DNA of 64,000 bases from Verrucomicrobiota bacterium (GCA_023430565.1 JAEZAD010000089.1:1-64000); one strand, 5' to 3'; shown: positions 50,964 to 59,464, numbered from the stretch's first letter. Numbers and translations are program-made. The notes: a model not told the origin generated them from the sequence alone.

Positions 50964-51041
50964 GAGCCGAGAGCCCAGAGCGCAGAGCTCAATCACCGAC
51001 TCGCCACCACCTTCCTGCTCTCAGCTCTGAACTCTCAGCTC
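50964..51041. repeat. Imperfect inverted repeat between fliP and fliQ
   Basis: GAGCCGAGAGCCCAGAGCGC at 50964 and the reverse complement of 51017-51041 agree at about 20 of 25 positions (GAGNNGAGAGNNCAGAGC pattern). A related fragment GCGCCCAGAGCCGAG lies in the fliQ-fliR gap near 51339. Confidence 0.65.
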
Positions 51042-51055
51042 GCAGCTTTCCCGTC

Positions 51056-51325
51056 ATGAATCCCGAACTCGCCATCGATATCTTCAAAACCAGCGTGATG
51101 TTCGCGCTCTACATCGTGGCGCCGTTCCTGATTCTGACGCTCGTTCTCGGCCTGCTGATGAGCTTGCTGCAATCGGTCACGAGCCTGCAGGAGCAAACGC
51201 TCACCTTCGTCCCTAAGCTGCTGGGTCTGTCCGCGTTGATCCTCGTCCTGACTCCGTGGCTGCTACGATCGTTGTCGGAATTCACGATCACGATCATCAC
51301 GCGCATGGGCACGATGGGGCACTGA
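51056..51325 (+). CDS. fliQ: Flagellar type III export membrane protein FliQ
   Basis: An 89-residue protein with two membrane helices ('VMFALYIVAPFLILTLVLGLLMSLLQSVTSLQEQTLTF' region and 'LGLSALILVLTPWLLRSL'). The 'QSVTSLQEQTLTFVPK' loop is a hallmark. Standard size. The spacers before and after it carry the GAGC/CTCAG-type repeats. Confidence 0.96.
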   Translation: MNPELAIDIFKTSVMFALYIVAPFLILTLVLGLLMSLLQSVTSLQEQTLTFVPKLLGLSALILVLTPWLLRSLSEFTITIITRMGTMGH

Positions 51326-51375
51326 TCGTCGTCCGAGCGCCCAGAGCCGAGGGTTGATCAAAGAGGCCGGCTGCC

Positions 51376-52128
51376 ATGTCGCTGGAATATCTCGTCACCT
51401 GGATGATGGTGCTGCTGCGGACGACCGGCATCATTCTGCAGCTTCCCCTGGTCGCGAATCGACCGATTCCCGCGATGGCGCGCGTGGGGATCTGCATGTG
51501 CATCGCCTCGCTGCTGGCGGGCATCGTGCCGGTGGCGGAGGTGCCCGTGACGCTGTGGGCGTTGTTCATTGCGGCGCTCGGCGAAGTGCTGGTGGGGCTG
51601 GCATTGGGGTTTGTCGCGAGAATGGCGTTTGCCGCGGTGGAAATGGCCGGACGCATCGTGGCGACGGAGGTCGGCTTGTCGGCTTCGCCGGGCATGGGCG
51701 TGCCGGAACCGAGCACGGAGCCGCTCGCGGCGCTGTTTGCGACGTTTGCGGTCGTGTTGTTTTTCCTGTTCGGCGGGCACCTCATGATGATCTCGGCGCT
51801 GGCGCGGAGTTTTTCGATCGTGCACGCGGGACATCCCGGTCTCGCGCCCGGCGCGAGCGAATCGATGATCCGCGCGACGTCGCACCTGCTCGAGATCGGG
51901 ATGCGCATCGCGGCGCCGTTTATTGCGATGAACTTTCTGGTGGTGCTGTCGTTTTCCGCCCTCGGCCGCGTGGTGCAAAAACTGAATCCGTTCATCATGA
52001 GCTTTTCGCTCAAGATCATCGCCGGCTTCACGCTGCTCGCCTCCGCCGGTGCGTTGATCGCGCGCTATCTCTACGACGAGTTCAACGAGACTCCCGTGCG
52101 AATGCTGCAGCTGCTGGTGGGGAGCTGA
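51376..52128 (+). CDS. fliR: Flagellar type III export membrane protein FliR
   Basis: A 250-residue protein with about six membrane helices, including 'LVTWMMVLLRTTGIILQLPL', 'GEVLVGLALGFVARMAFAAV', 'AGRIVATEVGLSASPGM' and 'FIAMNFLVVLSFSALGRVV'. It forms the export gate with FliP and FliQ. Last flagellar gene in the window; no flhB or flhA follows. Its codons end mainly in G, unlike flgB-fliN. Confidence 0.95.
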   Translation: MSLEYLVTWMMVLLRTTGIILQLPLVANRPIPAMARVGICMCIASLLAGIVPVAEVPVTLWALFIAALGEVLVGLALGFVARMAFAAVEMAGRIVATEVGLSASPGMGVPEPSTEPLAALFATFAVVLFFLFGGHLMMISALARSFSIVHAGHPGLAPGASESMIRATSHLLEIGMRIAAPFIAMNFLVVLSFSALGRVVQKLNPFIMSFSLKIIAGFTLLASAGALIARYLYDEFNETPVRMLQLLVGS

Positions 52129-52141
52129 ACGTCGGCCGCCT

Positions 52142-53413
52142 TTAGAGCTGTGAGAGCGAACCGAGTTTGACGGGCGCGACGCCCTCGACGGGCTTGCCGG
52201 CTTCGAGCGCGGGGTTGAAGCGAAGTTCGCCGAGCACGGACTCCAACGCCGCATCCCTCACCGGCTGTTTCGCGTCCGCATCGCGGAACACGGCGGTCGC
52301 CTTGCCTGCCTTCGACACGCGCACGTAGAAGGTTTCGGCGAGTTGATCCGGCTGCAGCCGGACGCGCGCCTCGCGATGCAGGCTGTCGGTGACGAGCCCA
52401 GGCGCGAGGGTGCGGCCTTGGTGGGCGGACACGTAGGCGAGAATCCTGAATTGATGCGCTTCGTCGTCGGTCACCTCGATGCGTCGACGCGAAAGGCTCG
52501 TGGCGAATTCGTCGGTGCCGTTGTAGACGTGCACGTCGCAGTGCTCGAGCACGTAGCCGGGAGACATGCCCGACGCGTAGACGTCCACCCGCTGGGTGTC
52601 CCCTGCGGAAATCGGACCGAGCGATTTCACGTGAACCCATTTGCGCACCTCGTTGGGTTTGCTCGTGGGCTCGCGGATGGTTGCGATCAACGCGACGTGC
52701 GGATTGGGCAGATCCGTTTCCGGCTGGAGGTCGAATGAAACGCGGATCGCATCATAGGCGCCCTGCGCGGCTTGATTCACCGCGAGACTCGTGCCCGCCA
52801 GCATGCTATTCACGCCGCCCCCCTCGAGACCGACCATCGCTTGCTGATTTTGCGCGGCGGCGAGATTGTCGGCTTCGGCTTGGGCGACGGCGTTCCAGGC
52901 GGCTGCATTGAGGGGTTCCTCGGCGCTGGCGGCTTGCGCGTTTGCCATTCCCATCCGGGCTTCCGAGTTCCGCACGCCGCGGTCGGCCATGTCCTGCATG
53001 GCGATGGCATCCGTCGCAAAGGCCGCAGCCTGAGCCATGCTGCGAAGAGGATCGGCATCGGGCGAGTAGGCGCGTTGCGCCTTGAACTTGGAAATCGCCA
53101 CGTTCCGATCGGCCAGCTTGATCGCCTCGGTGACGCGCAGCGAAACGTCCGAAGCGATGCGGACCTTCACCGGCTGCCCCTCGCCCTTTGCGACGATGTT
53201 GCCGGGGGTGACGTCCTCGACGCGGAGATATTTGTCGCCCCGCTTCAGATCGATGTCCGCTCCGACAAAGAGCACATGGGTTTTGGGCGGCGGTGGGGCG
53301 GGCGGCGTGGATTTCGCGTCGGCGGCGACCGTCTGATTCTCGGCGAACAATCCCAAGCCGATCGCAAGGGCAACGTGGCGGGCGACTCGAGGGGGGCGGC
53401 AGAGCGAGTTCAT
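52142..53413 (-). CDS. Uncharacterised exported protein with Ala/Gln-rich repeat region
   Basis: A 423-residue protein I do not recognise. It has a signal peptide (about residues 10-32), a Pro-rich stretch ('TPPAPPPPKTHVLFVGADI'), then a beta-type segment ('LKRGDKYLRVEDVTPGNIVAKGEG'), a long Ala/Gln/Asn-rich helical region (about 125-215) and a C-terminal domain with 'GYVLEHCDVHVYNGTDEFATS' and, at the very end, 'LRFNPALEAGKPVEGVAPVKL', which resembles the TonB C-terminal strand. Adjacent, on the same strand, to the TPR and TonB genes, 33 bp after the TPR stop, so it may belong to the same transcript and periplasmic system. Confidence 0.75.
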   Translation of the reverse strand: MNSLCRPPRVARHVALAIGLGLFAENQTVAADAKSTPPAPPPPKTHVLFVGADIDLKRGDKYLRVEDVTPGNIVAKGEGQPVKVRIASDVSLRVTEAIKLADRNVAISKFKAQRAYSPDADPLRSMAQAAAFATDAIAMQDMADRGVRNSEARMGMANAQAASAEEPLNAAAWNAVAQAEADNLAAAQNQQAMVGLEGGGVNSMLAGTSLAVNQAAQGAYDAIRVSFDLQPETDLPNPHVALIATIREPTSKPNEVRKWVHVKSLGPISAGDTQRVDVYASGMSPGYVLEHCDVHVYNGTDEFATSLSRRRIEVTDDEAHQFRILAYVSAHQGRTLAPGLVTDSLHREARVRLQPDQLAETFYVRVSKAGKATAVFRDADAKQPVRDAALESVLGELRFNPALEAGKPVEGVAPVKLGSLSQL

Positions 53414-53446
53414 GGCAGGGTGGGGTTTGGCGGCGGGGGAAACGCG

Positions 53447-54847
53447 TCAGTGGGACGAAAGGGGTTCGTTGCCGATGAGCGTTTTTATGCGGGAGAGATA
53501 GGCTTCGACGGTATCCGTGCGTTGGATGCTGAGGGCTTTTTCGAGATATTCGGCGCCTTTCGCGTAACGGCGGTTCTTCAGCTCGAGGCTGGCGAGTTCG
53601 AGACTCGCCCGATACGCCGTCTCGGGCTGGCGGGAGGCGGCTTCGAAAGCCAGGAGCGCGCGGGCGTAGTCCTGCTCTTCGGCGTAGGTGCGGCCGACCG
53701 TGAAGAGCGCACGGCCGTCGAGCGGCGCGTTTGCGAGCACCGCTTCCGCAGCGACGCGTGCCGCCGGCCAGTCTTTTCGGGCCATGAGCAGGTCGGCGCG
53801 CGCCTGCAAGGCCGGCGTGCGTGCCTCGGGCGTGGCATCCTTTTCGACGGCGGCGAGCGCTTCCTCGGCCTCCGTCAATCGATCCGCATCAATCAGAAGA
53901 CGCACGAATTGCAGGAGCTTTTGTTCGCCGCGATCGCGCGCGGCGCCGAGCACCTTCCGATAGACGGCGAGCGCTTCCGCGGTGAGTTGCTGTTCCGCGT
54001 AGAGATCGCCGAGCAGCAGCAGTTCGTCGGGGCCGGCGATGCCTGCGCCGGCGGCGGTTTCGAGGAGCACCGCGGCTTCCACGCGTTTCCCCTGGGAAAC
54101 GAGCACGCTGGCATACGTGAGCCAGTAACGTTTCTCCTCCGGGCGGTCTGCGATGAGGCTGTTCAGCAGCGATTCCGCGCGGCCGAATTGTTTTCCTTCG
54201 ATATAAATGCGCATCAGCCCTTCCGCCCACGCGGCGTTGTCGGGCGCGCCGGTGACCGCCTGCAGATAAGCCGTTTCCGCGGGCACGAGTTTTCCCTGTT
54301 TCTCCAGGCAATAGCCGAGCAGCCCGAGCGTGTCGGGATCGCGTTCGCCCAGGCTCACACTCTTGGAGAAACATTCGACAGCTTCGCCGTAGCGGCTGCC
54401 GGTGTAGTAGAGGATGCCGAGATTGTTCCAGGCGCGAAGGAACGACGGGAATCGCGTCACCGCGCTGCGGTAGTGTTTCTCGGCGCGCTCCACCTGATCG
54501 GCGGCGTAGTAGACGTTGCCGAGGACGAACTCGAAGGCGGGGCTCGGCCGGTTCTTGTCGTCCATCATGCCTTCGAGCATGCGGACGCCGAGATCGACGT
54601 TGATCTCGAGCATCTCGACGACCTTCTCGTAGAGCGCGTATTCCTCCGCGTTGATCTCAGGCTCGCGCTCCTTGAGGAAGGCATTCGATTCGTTGACGAT
54701 CCGCTTCGCATCCACGGGAGAGCGGTCGCCCCTGGCGGGTCGATCCGGTCTCGAGGCCAGTGTTTCGAGAAGCGTGTCGACGTCGTCCGCGAAAGCGCCG
54801 CTGGCCGTGGCGAGGCTGAAAATGCAGAGAAGGCGGAGCGTTTTCAT
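53447..54847 (-). CDS. Exported tetratricopeptide-repeat protein of the Ton cluster
   Basis: A 466-residue protein with a signal peptide (residues 1-20) and at least eight TPR-like helical pairs, for example 'AWNNLGILYYTGSRYGEAVECFSKSV', 'DPDTLGLLGYCLEKQGKLVPAETAYLQAV' elements and 'ELLLLGDLYAEQQLTAEALAVYRKVL' elements. TPR proteins at this position accompany DUF3450-ExbB-TonB operons and probably act in the periplasm. The start overlaps the TonB stop by one base (TGATG), so translation is coupled. Confidence 0.9.
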   Translation of the reverse strand: MKTLRLLCIFSLATASGAFADDVDTLLETLASRPDRPARGDRSPVDAKRIVNESNAFLKEREPEINAEEYALYEKVVEMLEINVDLGVRMLEGMMDDKNRPSPAFEFVLGNVYYAADQVERAEKHYRSAVTRFPSFLRAWNNLGILYYTGSRYGEAVECFSKSVSLGERDPDTLGLLGYCLEKQGKLVPAETAYLQAVTGAPDNAAWAEGLMRIYIEGKQFGRAESLLNSLIADRPEEKRYWLTYASVLVSQGKRVEAAVLLETAAGAGIAGPDELLLLGDLYAEQQLTAEALAVYRKVLGAARDRGEQKLLQFVRLLIDADRLTEAEEALAAVEKDATPEARTPALQARADLLMARKDWPAARVAAEAVLANAPLDGRALFTVGRTYAEEQDYARALLAFEAASRQPETAYRASLELASLELKNRRYAKGAEYLEKALSIQRTDTVEAYLSRIKTLIGNEPLSSH

Positions 54848-55590
54848 CAATCGAGCCCGAAGGGAGAACCGCCGCCGCCGAAGTTCACGCGAAAGCCCTG
54901 CTCGGCGAGGACCTTCACTTTTTTGCCGCGGCGGAGCGCGGGAGAAAACAGCCACTCGTTCGTGACGCAGCGTGCGACCAGGTCGTCGAACGCCGGCTTG
55001 CCGGAACTGCGAAGCACGCGGGCGTTCGTCACCTTGCCCTTCTGATCGATCAGCAGGAGCAGCACGACGCGCAGCGACGAGGCGCTGCCGTGGACGTCGG
55101 CCGGGATCGGCGGGGCGGTGCGGACGAGGGCGCGAGGTTTCTGATCGACTTCAGATTCCTGATACACGCGGGCGACGTCCGCATCGATGTTCAGCGTCGG
55201 CCTCAGCTCCGCGTGAAGCGTGGCGAGCTGCGCGCGCGCGGGCACATACGGTGTCGTCGGAATCACGGCGGCCAGATCCGGCGGCACGACCGCGATCTTG
55301 ATGGGACTGTCGGACGCGCCGATCTCGATGCCGGAGATCGGCAGGTCCGCGGCCGGCGCCTCGATCGGTTGCGTCACGGTGGGCGGAGGAGGCGGCGGCT
55401 CGAGGGGCAGGGACACGCGGCGGATTTCCTCGATCTCGTCGGCGGGCGGAACGGCTTCGAGCGATTCGAAACGCGCGACGGCGAAGAACAGGCCGAAGGA
55501 AAACGCGCCGCCGAGCAACAATCCCAGGCCCTCTTCCTGCATTCGCTGCGGAAGCCTGTGCGGATGGACGCTCGCGGCTGGATGAGTCAT
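54847..55590 (-). CDS. TonB-family energy transducer
   Basis: About 247 residues (ATG at 55590; a GTG at 55599 is an alternative). One membrane anchor near residues 22-44 ('LGLLLGGAFSFGLFFAVARF'), a Pro-rich spacer 'PLEPPPPPPTVTQPIEAPA', and a C-terminal TonB domain: 'LRVVLLLLIDQKGKVTNARV' and 'FDDLVARCVTNEWLFSPALRRGKKV' elements. TonB carries proton-motive force from ExbB-type channels to outer-membrane receptors such as the one at 62781. No ExbD gene lies between this and the ExbB genes. Confidence 0.92.
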   Translation of the reverse strand: MTHPAASVHPHRLPQRMQEEGLGLLLGGAFSFGLFFAVARFESLEAVPPADEIEEIRRVSLPLEPPPPPPTVTQPIEAPAADLPISGIEIGASDSPIKIAVVPPDLAAVIPTTPYVPARAQLATLHAELRPTLNIDADVARVYQESEVDQKPRALVRTAPPIPADVHGSASSLRVVLLLLIDQKGKVTNARVLRSSGKPAFDDLVARCVTNEWLFSPALRRGKKVKVLAEQGFRVNFGGGGSPFGLD

Positions 55591-55600
55591 GGAATGCACC

Positions 55601-56080
55601 TCAGAAGCTTTCCACCTGCGTGGCGTTCAATTGTTGCACATACCTGAGCACCTCGCGATGGGCGAGGAACACGAGCAGCAGGGCGGGGAGCGCGACGAGC
55701 AGGCCCGACGCCGTCGCCACGAGCACTTCCGAGATGCCGTTCGCGAGGCCCTCCATCGATTTCTCGCCAGCCCGCTGGGCGAGACTCTCGAACGTCGTCA
55801 CCATCCCGCTGACCGTGCCGAGGAGCCCGAGGAGCGGCGCTGCGGCAATCATCGCACCGAGGGCGACGCGGTGCTGGCGAAACGATTCGCGCATGTCCTC
55901 CTGCAGGCGAAGAACCGAAGTCGGATCCAGCCGGTCAACGGCCAGGTTTTTCACGTCGCGCTGGGAGCGCCGGATCACGAGCAGCAGCGTGAAGCAGCGC
56001 CAGTAGAGCACGACCGAAAGCGTCATGATGGCGACGATCGCGGGCCCGCCTTTATCGATCAGTTCGGCGAGTGAACTCAT
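55601..56080 (-). CDS. Short ExbB/TolQ/MotA-family proton channel protein
   Basis: A 159-residue protein with three membrane helices. Signature 'APLLGLLGTVSGMVTTFESLAQR' and 'GISEVLVATASGLLVALPALLLV' are clearly those of the MotA/TolQ/ExbB family. It is the smaller of two ExbB-like proteins encoded in tandem. Its start overlaps the stop of the larger one by four bases. Confidence 0.93.
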   Translation of the reverse strand: MSSLAELIDKGGPAIVAIMTLSVVLYWRCFTLLLVIRRSQRDVKNLAVDRLDPTSVLRLQEDMRESFRQHRVALGAMIAAAPLLGLLGTVSGMVTTFESLAQRAGEKSMEGLANGISEVLVATASGLLVALPALLLVFLAHREVLRYVQQLNATQVESF

Positions 56081-57513
56081 GCGATGACGGTTTCGTGGCG
56101 TTGATCCGGTTCGACGCCCGCGGTCCGGGCGGTTTCCACGGCGGTGCAGAACTCGAGCGCGTAACGCTGGAGCAGGGAGAGGTTTTTTTGAATGCGATGG
56201 GTCAGAAACCCGTGCGCCACCAAAGTGGGGATTGCGACCGCGAGACCGAGCTCGGTCGCGACGAGCACTTCCGAAATGCCGCTCGAAAGCTTGGCGGCAT
56301 TGCCGGTGCCGAACACGGTGATGAGCGCGAACGTCTTGACCATGCCGACCACCGTTCCGAGCAAACCCATCAACGGAGCGGCGGTGGCGATGACGGCGAG
56401 CAACGGCAGTCGCCGCTCGCTGTGCAGACGCACCATGAGCAGCGCGGCCTCGAGGCGTTCTTCCAGAATCGCCTTCGGCTGTCGCACGTGACGCAACCCG
56501 ACGAACACGAGATCGCGCGTGGCGCCTCTCAGCGATTTTGCCGCAGCTTCGGCTTCGGCGATCGAACCGCGCGCGATGTGCTCGAGCACCGGCTCGACGG
56601 CGCGATCGACACCCATGCGGGCGAGATCGCGGACTTTTTGGAGAATCATCACGAAGGCCACGACGCCGACGACGAGGATGAGATAAGCGACCATGCCGCC
56701 CTTCCCGATGTGCTCCCAGACGGTGCCTGTCGTTTCCTGCAGCCGCAGCGCTTTTCCACCGGAGGCGTCGGCGATGATCGTGGCCGGTTCGCCGGCGAAG
56801 AAACGTGTCGCATCTTCGTCGCGCCAGAGCTGCAGGGGATAGTTGACGGGATACTTCGAGGTTTCGCGTGGCCGCACGGAGCCGGCGGCGCCGCCCTGGT
56901 CTGGATGAAAAAATGTTTCGGGCCCGAGAAACGCGAAGGTGCCGCTCACAACTTGATCGGTCGTCGCGAGCGTGGCGGTGCCGGTCGCGCGGTAGCCGCC
57001 CAAGGCGCGTTCGGTTCCGGCGAGAAGGAACTCGACGATGTCGAGCGTGGCGGTGCCGGTCTGGCCGGGCGGCGCTTCGTCGAGCTGAGCTCTCAATCGG
57101 AACAGTTCTTCGCCGACGATTTGGGTTTCGCCGGGGGCCAGTCCGTCCTCGCCGGCTTTCAAACCGTCGCGCGCCAGCGTCGCCGCGTAGCTGGTCGTCT
57201 TGCGCAACGCGTCCAGTTCCTGCAGCAGCTTGCGTCTTTGTTCGGCGTGTTCTTCGCGGTTCGTTTCGAAACGAGTGGCCTGGCTTTCGGCAGCGAGAAT
57301 TCGGTCCTCGGACGCTTTCAGGCGGGCGAGCAGCGGCGCTTTCTCGGCGAGGAGGCGGGCGCGGACGCGGTTGAGTTCCTCGGCCGCCTGAAGCTTTCGA
57401 TTGCGATAATCGGCCTCCGCGCCGTCGAGCGCCTCGGCGAGCGGTTGGGAGCGGAGCGGGGTGCCGACCAGAAGCGCGGCGAACGCCAGCAGCGAAAAAA
57501 TCGAGGGCTTCAT
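56077..57513 (-). CDS. Long ExbB/TolQ/MotA-family protein with periplasmic coiled coil
   Basis: A 478-residue protein. Signal peptide (residues 1-25), a long predicted coiled coil (about 25-130) and a periplasmic beta region, then the channel domain with 'ATAAPLMGLLGTVVGMVKTFALI' and 'SGISEVLVATELGLAVAIPTLV'. This N-terminally extended ExbB form is typical of the DUF3450 Ton cluster. Four bases after the DUF3450 stop region, so all genes are close-packed. Confidence 0.93.
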   Translation of the reverse strand: MKPSIFSLLAFAALLVGTPLRSQPLAEALDGAEADYRNRKLQAAEELNRVRARLLAEKAPLLARLKASEDRILAAESQATRFETNREEHAEQRRKLLQELDALRKTTSYAATLARDGLKAGEDGLAPGETQIVGEELFRLRAQLDEAPPGQTGTATLDIVEFLLAGTERALGGYRATGTATLATTDQVVSGTFAFLGPETFFHPDQGGAAGSVRPRETSKYPVNYPLQLWRDEDATRFFAGEPATIIADASGGKALRLQETTGTVWEHIGKGGMVAYLILVVGVVAFVMILQKVRDLARMGVDRAVEPVLEHIARGSIAEAEAAAKSLRGATRDLVFVGLRHVRQPKAILEERLEAALLMVRLHSERRLPLLAVIATAAPLMGLLGTVVGMVKTFALITVFGTGNAAKLSSGISEVLVATELGLAVAIPTLVAHGFLTHRIQKNLSLLQRYALEFCTAVETARTAGVEPDQRHETVIA

Positions 57514-57517
57514 GGCG

Positions 57518-58297
57518 TCACGGATTCGAAGTTGAATTCACCAAACGCGCGGCCGGCGCGGGCACCGCGACGAAGGACGGGTCGGCTCGATCGCCGGCGA
57601 CGGCGATGAGGCGCACGACGTTGTCGTAAGCGTCCGGTTTTCGCTCCCACCGCCACGCGCCTGACGCTGGCGCGCCGATCCATGCTTCGCGGGTGCGGTG
57701 GTTGACCGCGTAGCCGTGGCTGAGGCCCCAGTAGATGACCGGCAGCGACACCGGTCCTGATTCCTCGGGCAACGTCACGACGTCTTCGCCGACGGTGATC
57801 GTCCGGTTGAATTGCCCGCAGCGGTTCAGCACGTTCATGACGAATTGCATTCGGTCGCCGGGCGGAAGTTCGGGATTGTCGAGGCTGCGATACGACAGTT
57901 CGAGCGCGTCGGAGAGGCGGGGCGGCAAACTTGGGCGGAGCGCGACGAGACGGGCGGTGAGTGCTTTCAAGCCGGCGGCGAGGGCGCGGACATCGTCGGC
58001 CTCCGTTTGGGTTTTCGCCTGGAGGACATCCATCTCTTCCCGGTCCCCGGCGGTTTTCGCCTGGACGAGATTGCGTTTCTCCTCCGCGGCGGTGGCCCGC
58101 TCCTCCAGCGTCGCCACCATCGCTTCGACGAGCGAGCGCTCTTCCTTCCAGGCCGTTTCGAGTCGGGACGTTTCCAAGCGTAACTGGACCCAGTCGTCGG
58201 CCGACTTCTTTACTGTTTCAATCGTGGCGCCGGCGGCGAGAGCGGTGGACGCGATCGCCAATCCGGCGCGAACAAACCATCGAGGGGTAGAAGTCAT
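57518..58297 (-). CDS. DUF3450 family exported coiled-coil protein
   Basis: A 259-residue protein, signal peptide near the N-terminus ('GLAIASTALAAGATIET'), then an extended coiled coil ('WVQLRLETSRLETAWKEERSLVEAMV', split at Lys/Glu-rich heptads) and a C-terminal region with 'VNHRTREAWIGAPASGAWRWER'. DUF3450 proteins always head ExbB-TonB-TPR clusters and are thought to be part of a periplasmic complex for Ton energisation. First gene of this minus-strand operon; the CRP-like palindrome lies 80 bp upstream. Confidence 0.92.
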   Translation of the reverse strand: MTSTPRWFVRAGLAIASTALAAGATIETVKKSADDWVQLRLETSRLETAWKEERSLVEAMVATLEERATAAEEKRNLVQAKTAGDREEMDVLQAKTQTEADDVRALAAGLKALTARLVALRPSLPPRLSDALELSYRSLDNPELPPGDRMQFVMNVLNRCGQFNRTITVGEDVVTLPEESGPVSLPVIYWGLSHGYAVNHRTREAWIGAPASGAWRWERKPDAYDNVVRLIAVAGDRADPSFVAVPAPAARLVNSTSNP

Positions 58298-58377
58298 GGC
58301 GCTGGCTGCTGGCCGATTCGCTTAACCTCTGTGTGGCGGGCAGAGCGAGCCCGGCACCATTCCGATGTCAGAACAAA

Positions 58378-58395
58378 CCGTGACAATTATCACGG
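58378..58395. promoter_or_regulatory. CRP/FNR-type palindrome upstream of the Ton cluster
   Basis: CCGTGACAATTATCACGG, with perfect CCGTGA/TCACGG arms and a near-symmetric AATT centre. The cGTGA-N6-TCACg core is the geometry bound by CRP/FNR-family regulators. It lies 81 bp upstream of the DUF3450 start and 68 bp beyond the end of the endonuclease-family gene. Confidence 0.6.
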
Positions 58396-58462
58396 TCGGA
58401 CCTGATAGCACATGTTGGTGCCGGCGGGAGCGGTCCGATAGGGCGCGGGGGAAGGGGGGCGC

Positions 58463-59329
58463 TCAGTCGAAGCGCACGGTTGCGGTCACGGGAAAATGGT
58501 CGCTCGGGTATTGCGGGCCCTCGCGATCGTCGACGATGGCGGCGCGATCGACCGCCGTGGGATTGCGGGCGAGAATCCAGTCGATGCGGAATCCGTCGTG
58601 AAGCGGCGGCTTGTAATCGTGAAACGTGTTGAGCGATTCGTTTTCGCGCTCCTTGGCGCGAGTCCAGGTGTCGACGAGTCCGGTTTCGCTCGTGAGCGCA
58701 TCGAAGGCCGCGCTGTTGCCCGCGGGACAGTTGAAGTCGCCGACGAGCAGCAGCGGAATCTCGGGCGGGAGCGTCGCGATCCGCTGGCGGATGAGCTCGG
58801 CGGCCTTTTGGCGGGCGACCTCCACCTGGTGATCGAGGTGCGTGTTCCAGAAAAGGAATTCGCGGTCGGTCGCGCGGTCGCGAAACCGAACCCACGTGAC
58901 CATGCGCTGGTATTTGTTTCCCCACGACATCGAGCCGATGGCGTCCGGCGTGTCGGAAAGCCAGAAGTGATCGTAGGCGAGGGGCTCGAAACGTTCGCGC
59001 CGGAAAAACACCGCCATGAATTCGCCGCGGCTGCCGCCCTCGCGTCCGAGGCCGATCCACTCGTATTCCGGCAGGTCGGCCGCGATGTCGCGGAGTTGTT
59101 GATACACGCCTTCCTGCGTGCCGATGACGTCGGGCGCCTCGCGTTCGATCAACTGCCGGACGACGGGACGGCGGTCGGGCCAGGCGTTTGGCGGCTGCGG
59201 ACTGGCGAAGCGAAGATTGAAAGTCATCACGCGCAGCGTGAGCGGAGGCGGCGCCGCGGCGGTCGAGGCGAGTGGCATGCAGGAGAAGGCGAGAATCCAA
59301 ACGAGGGGGGAGGAGACGAGTCGGAGCAT
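58463..59329 (-). CDS. Endonuclease/exonuclease/phosphatase-family protein, exported
   Basis: A 288-residue protein with a signal peptide. The DNase I-like fold residues are all visible: 'RVMTFNLRFAS' (Asn), 'DVIGTQEGVYQQL' (Glu), 'FWNTHLDHQVEVA', 'LLVGDFNCPAGN' (Asp-Asn), 'RIDWILAR' and 'PSDHFPVTATV' (Asp-His). Members hydrolyse phosphodiesters or phosphomonoesters of nucleic acids, inositol phosphates or lipids; a substrate is not indicated. It is transcribed toward the Ton cluster promoter region. Confidence 0.92.
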   Translation of the reverse strand: MLRLVSSPLVWILAFSCMPLASTAAAPPPLTLRVMTFNLRFASPQPPNAWPDRRPVVRQLIEREAPDVIGTQEGVYQQLRDIAADLPEYEWIGLGREGGSRGEFMAVFFRRERFEPLAYDHFWLSDTPDAIGSMSWGNKYQRMVTWVRFRDRATDREFLFWNTHLDHQVEVARQKAAELIRQRIATLPPEIPLLLVGDFNCPAGNSAAFDALTSETGLVDTWTRAKERENESLNTFHDYKPPLHDGFRIDWILARNPTAVDRAAIVDDREGPQYPSDHFPVTATVRFD

Positions 59330-59448
59330 GGCGCGGAATTACACACATCGACCGGAACTGGCGAAGGCGTTTCCCGGAAAAATTCCAAAACCCAAACGTC
59401 GGCGATGATGTCCGGCCGGCGCGGGCTCGTCCGTCGAAGGGTTGAAGC

Positions 59449-59464
59449 GATCCGATATCGGATC
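59449..59464. promoter_or_regulatory. Perfect 16-bp palindrome upstream of the SRPBCC gene
   Basis: GATCCGATATCGGATC is perfectly self-complementary. It ends 38 bp before the start codon at 59503 and could be an operator for the SRPBCC gene. No dedicated regulator is adjacent. Confidence 0.55.

Noticed and set aside
52772..55045. 757-codon plus-strand frame opposite the TPR and TonB genes
   Set aside because: Antisense shadow; signal peptides, TPR motifs and TonB domain are all on the minus strand.
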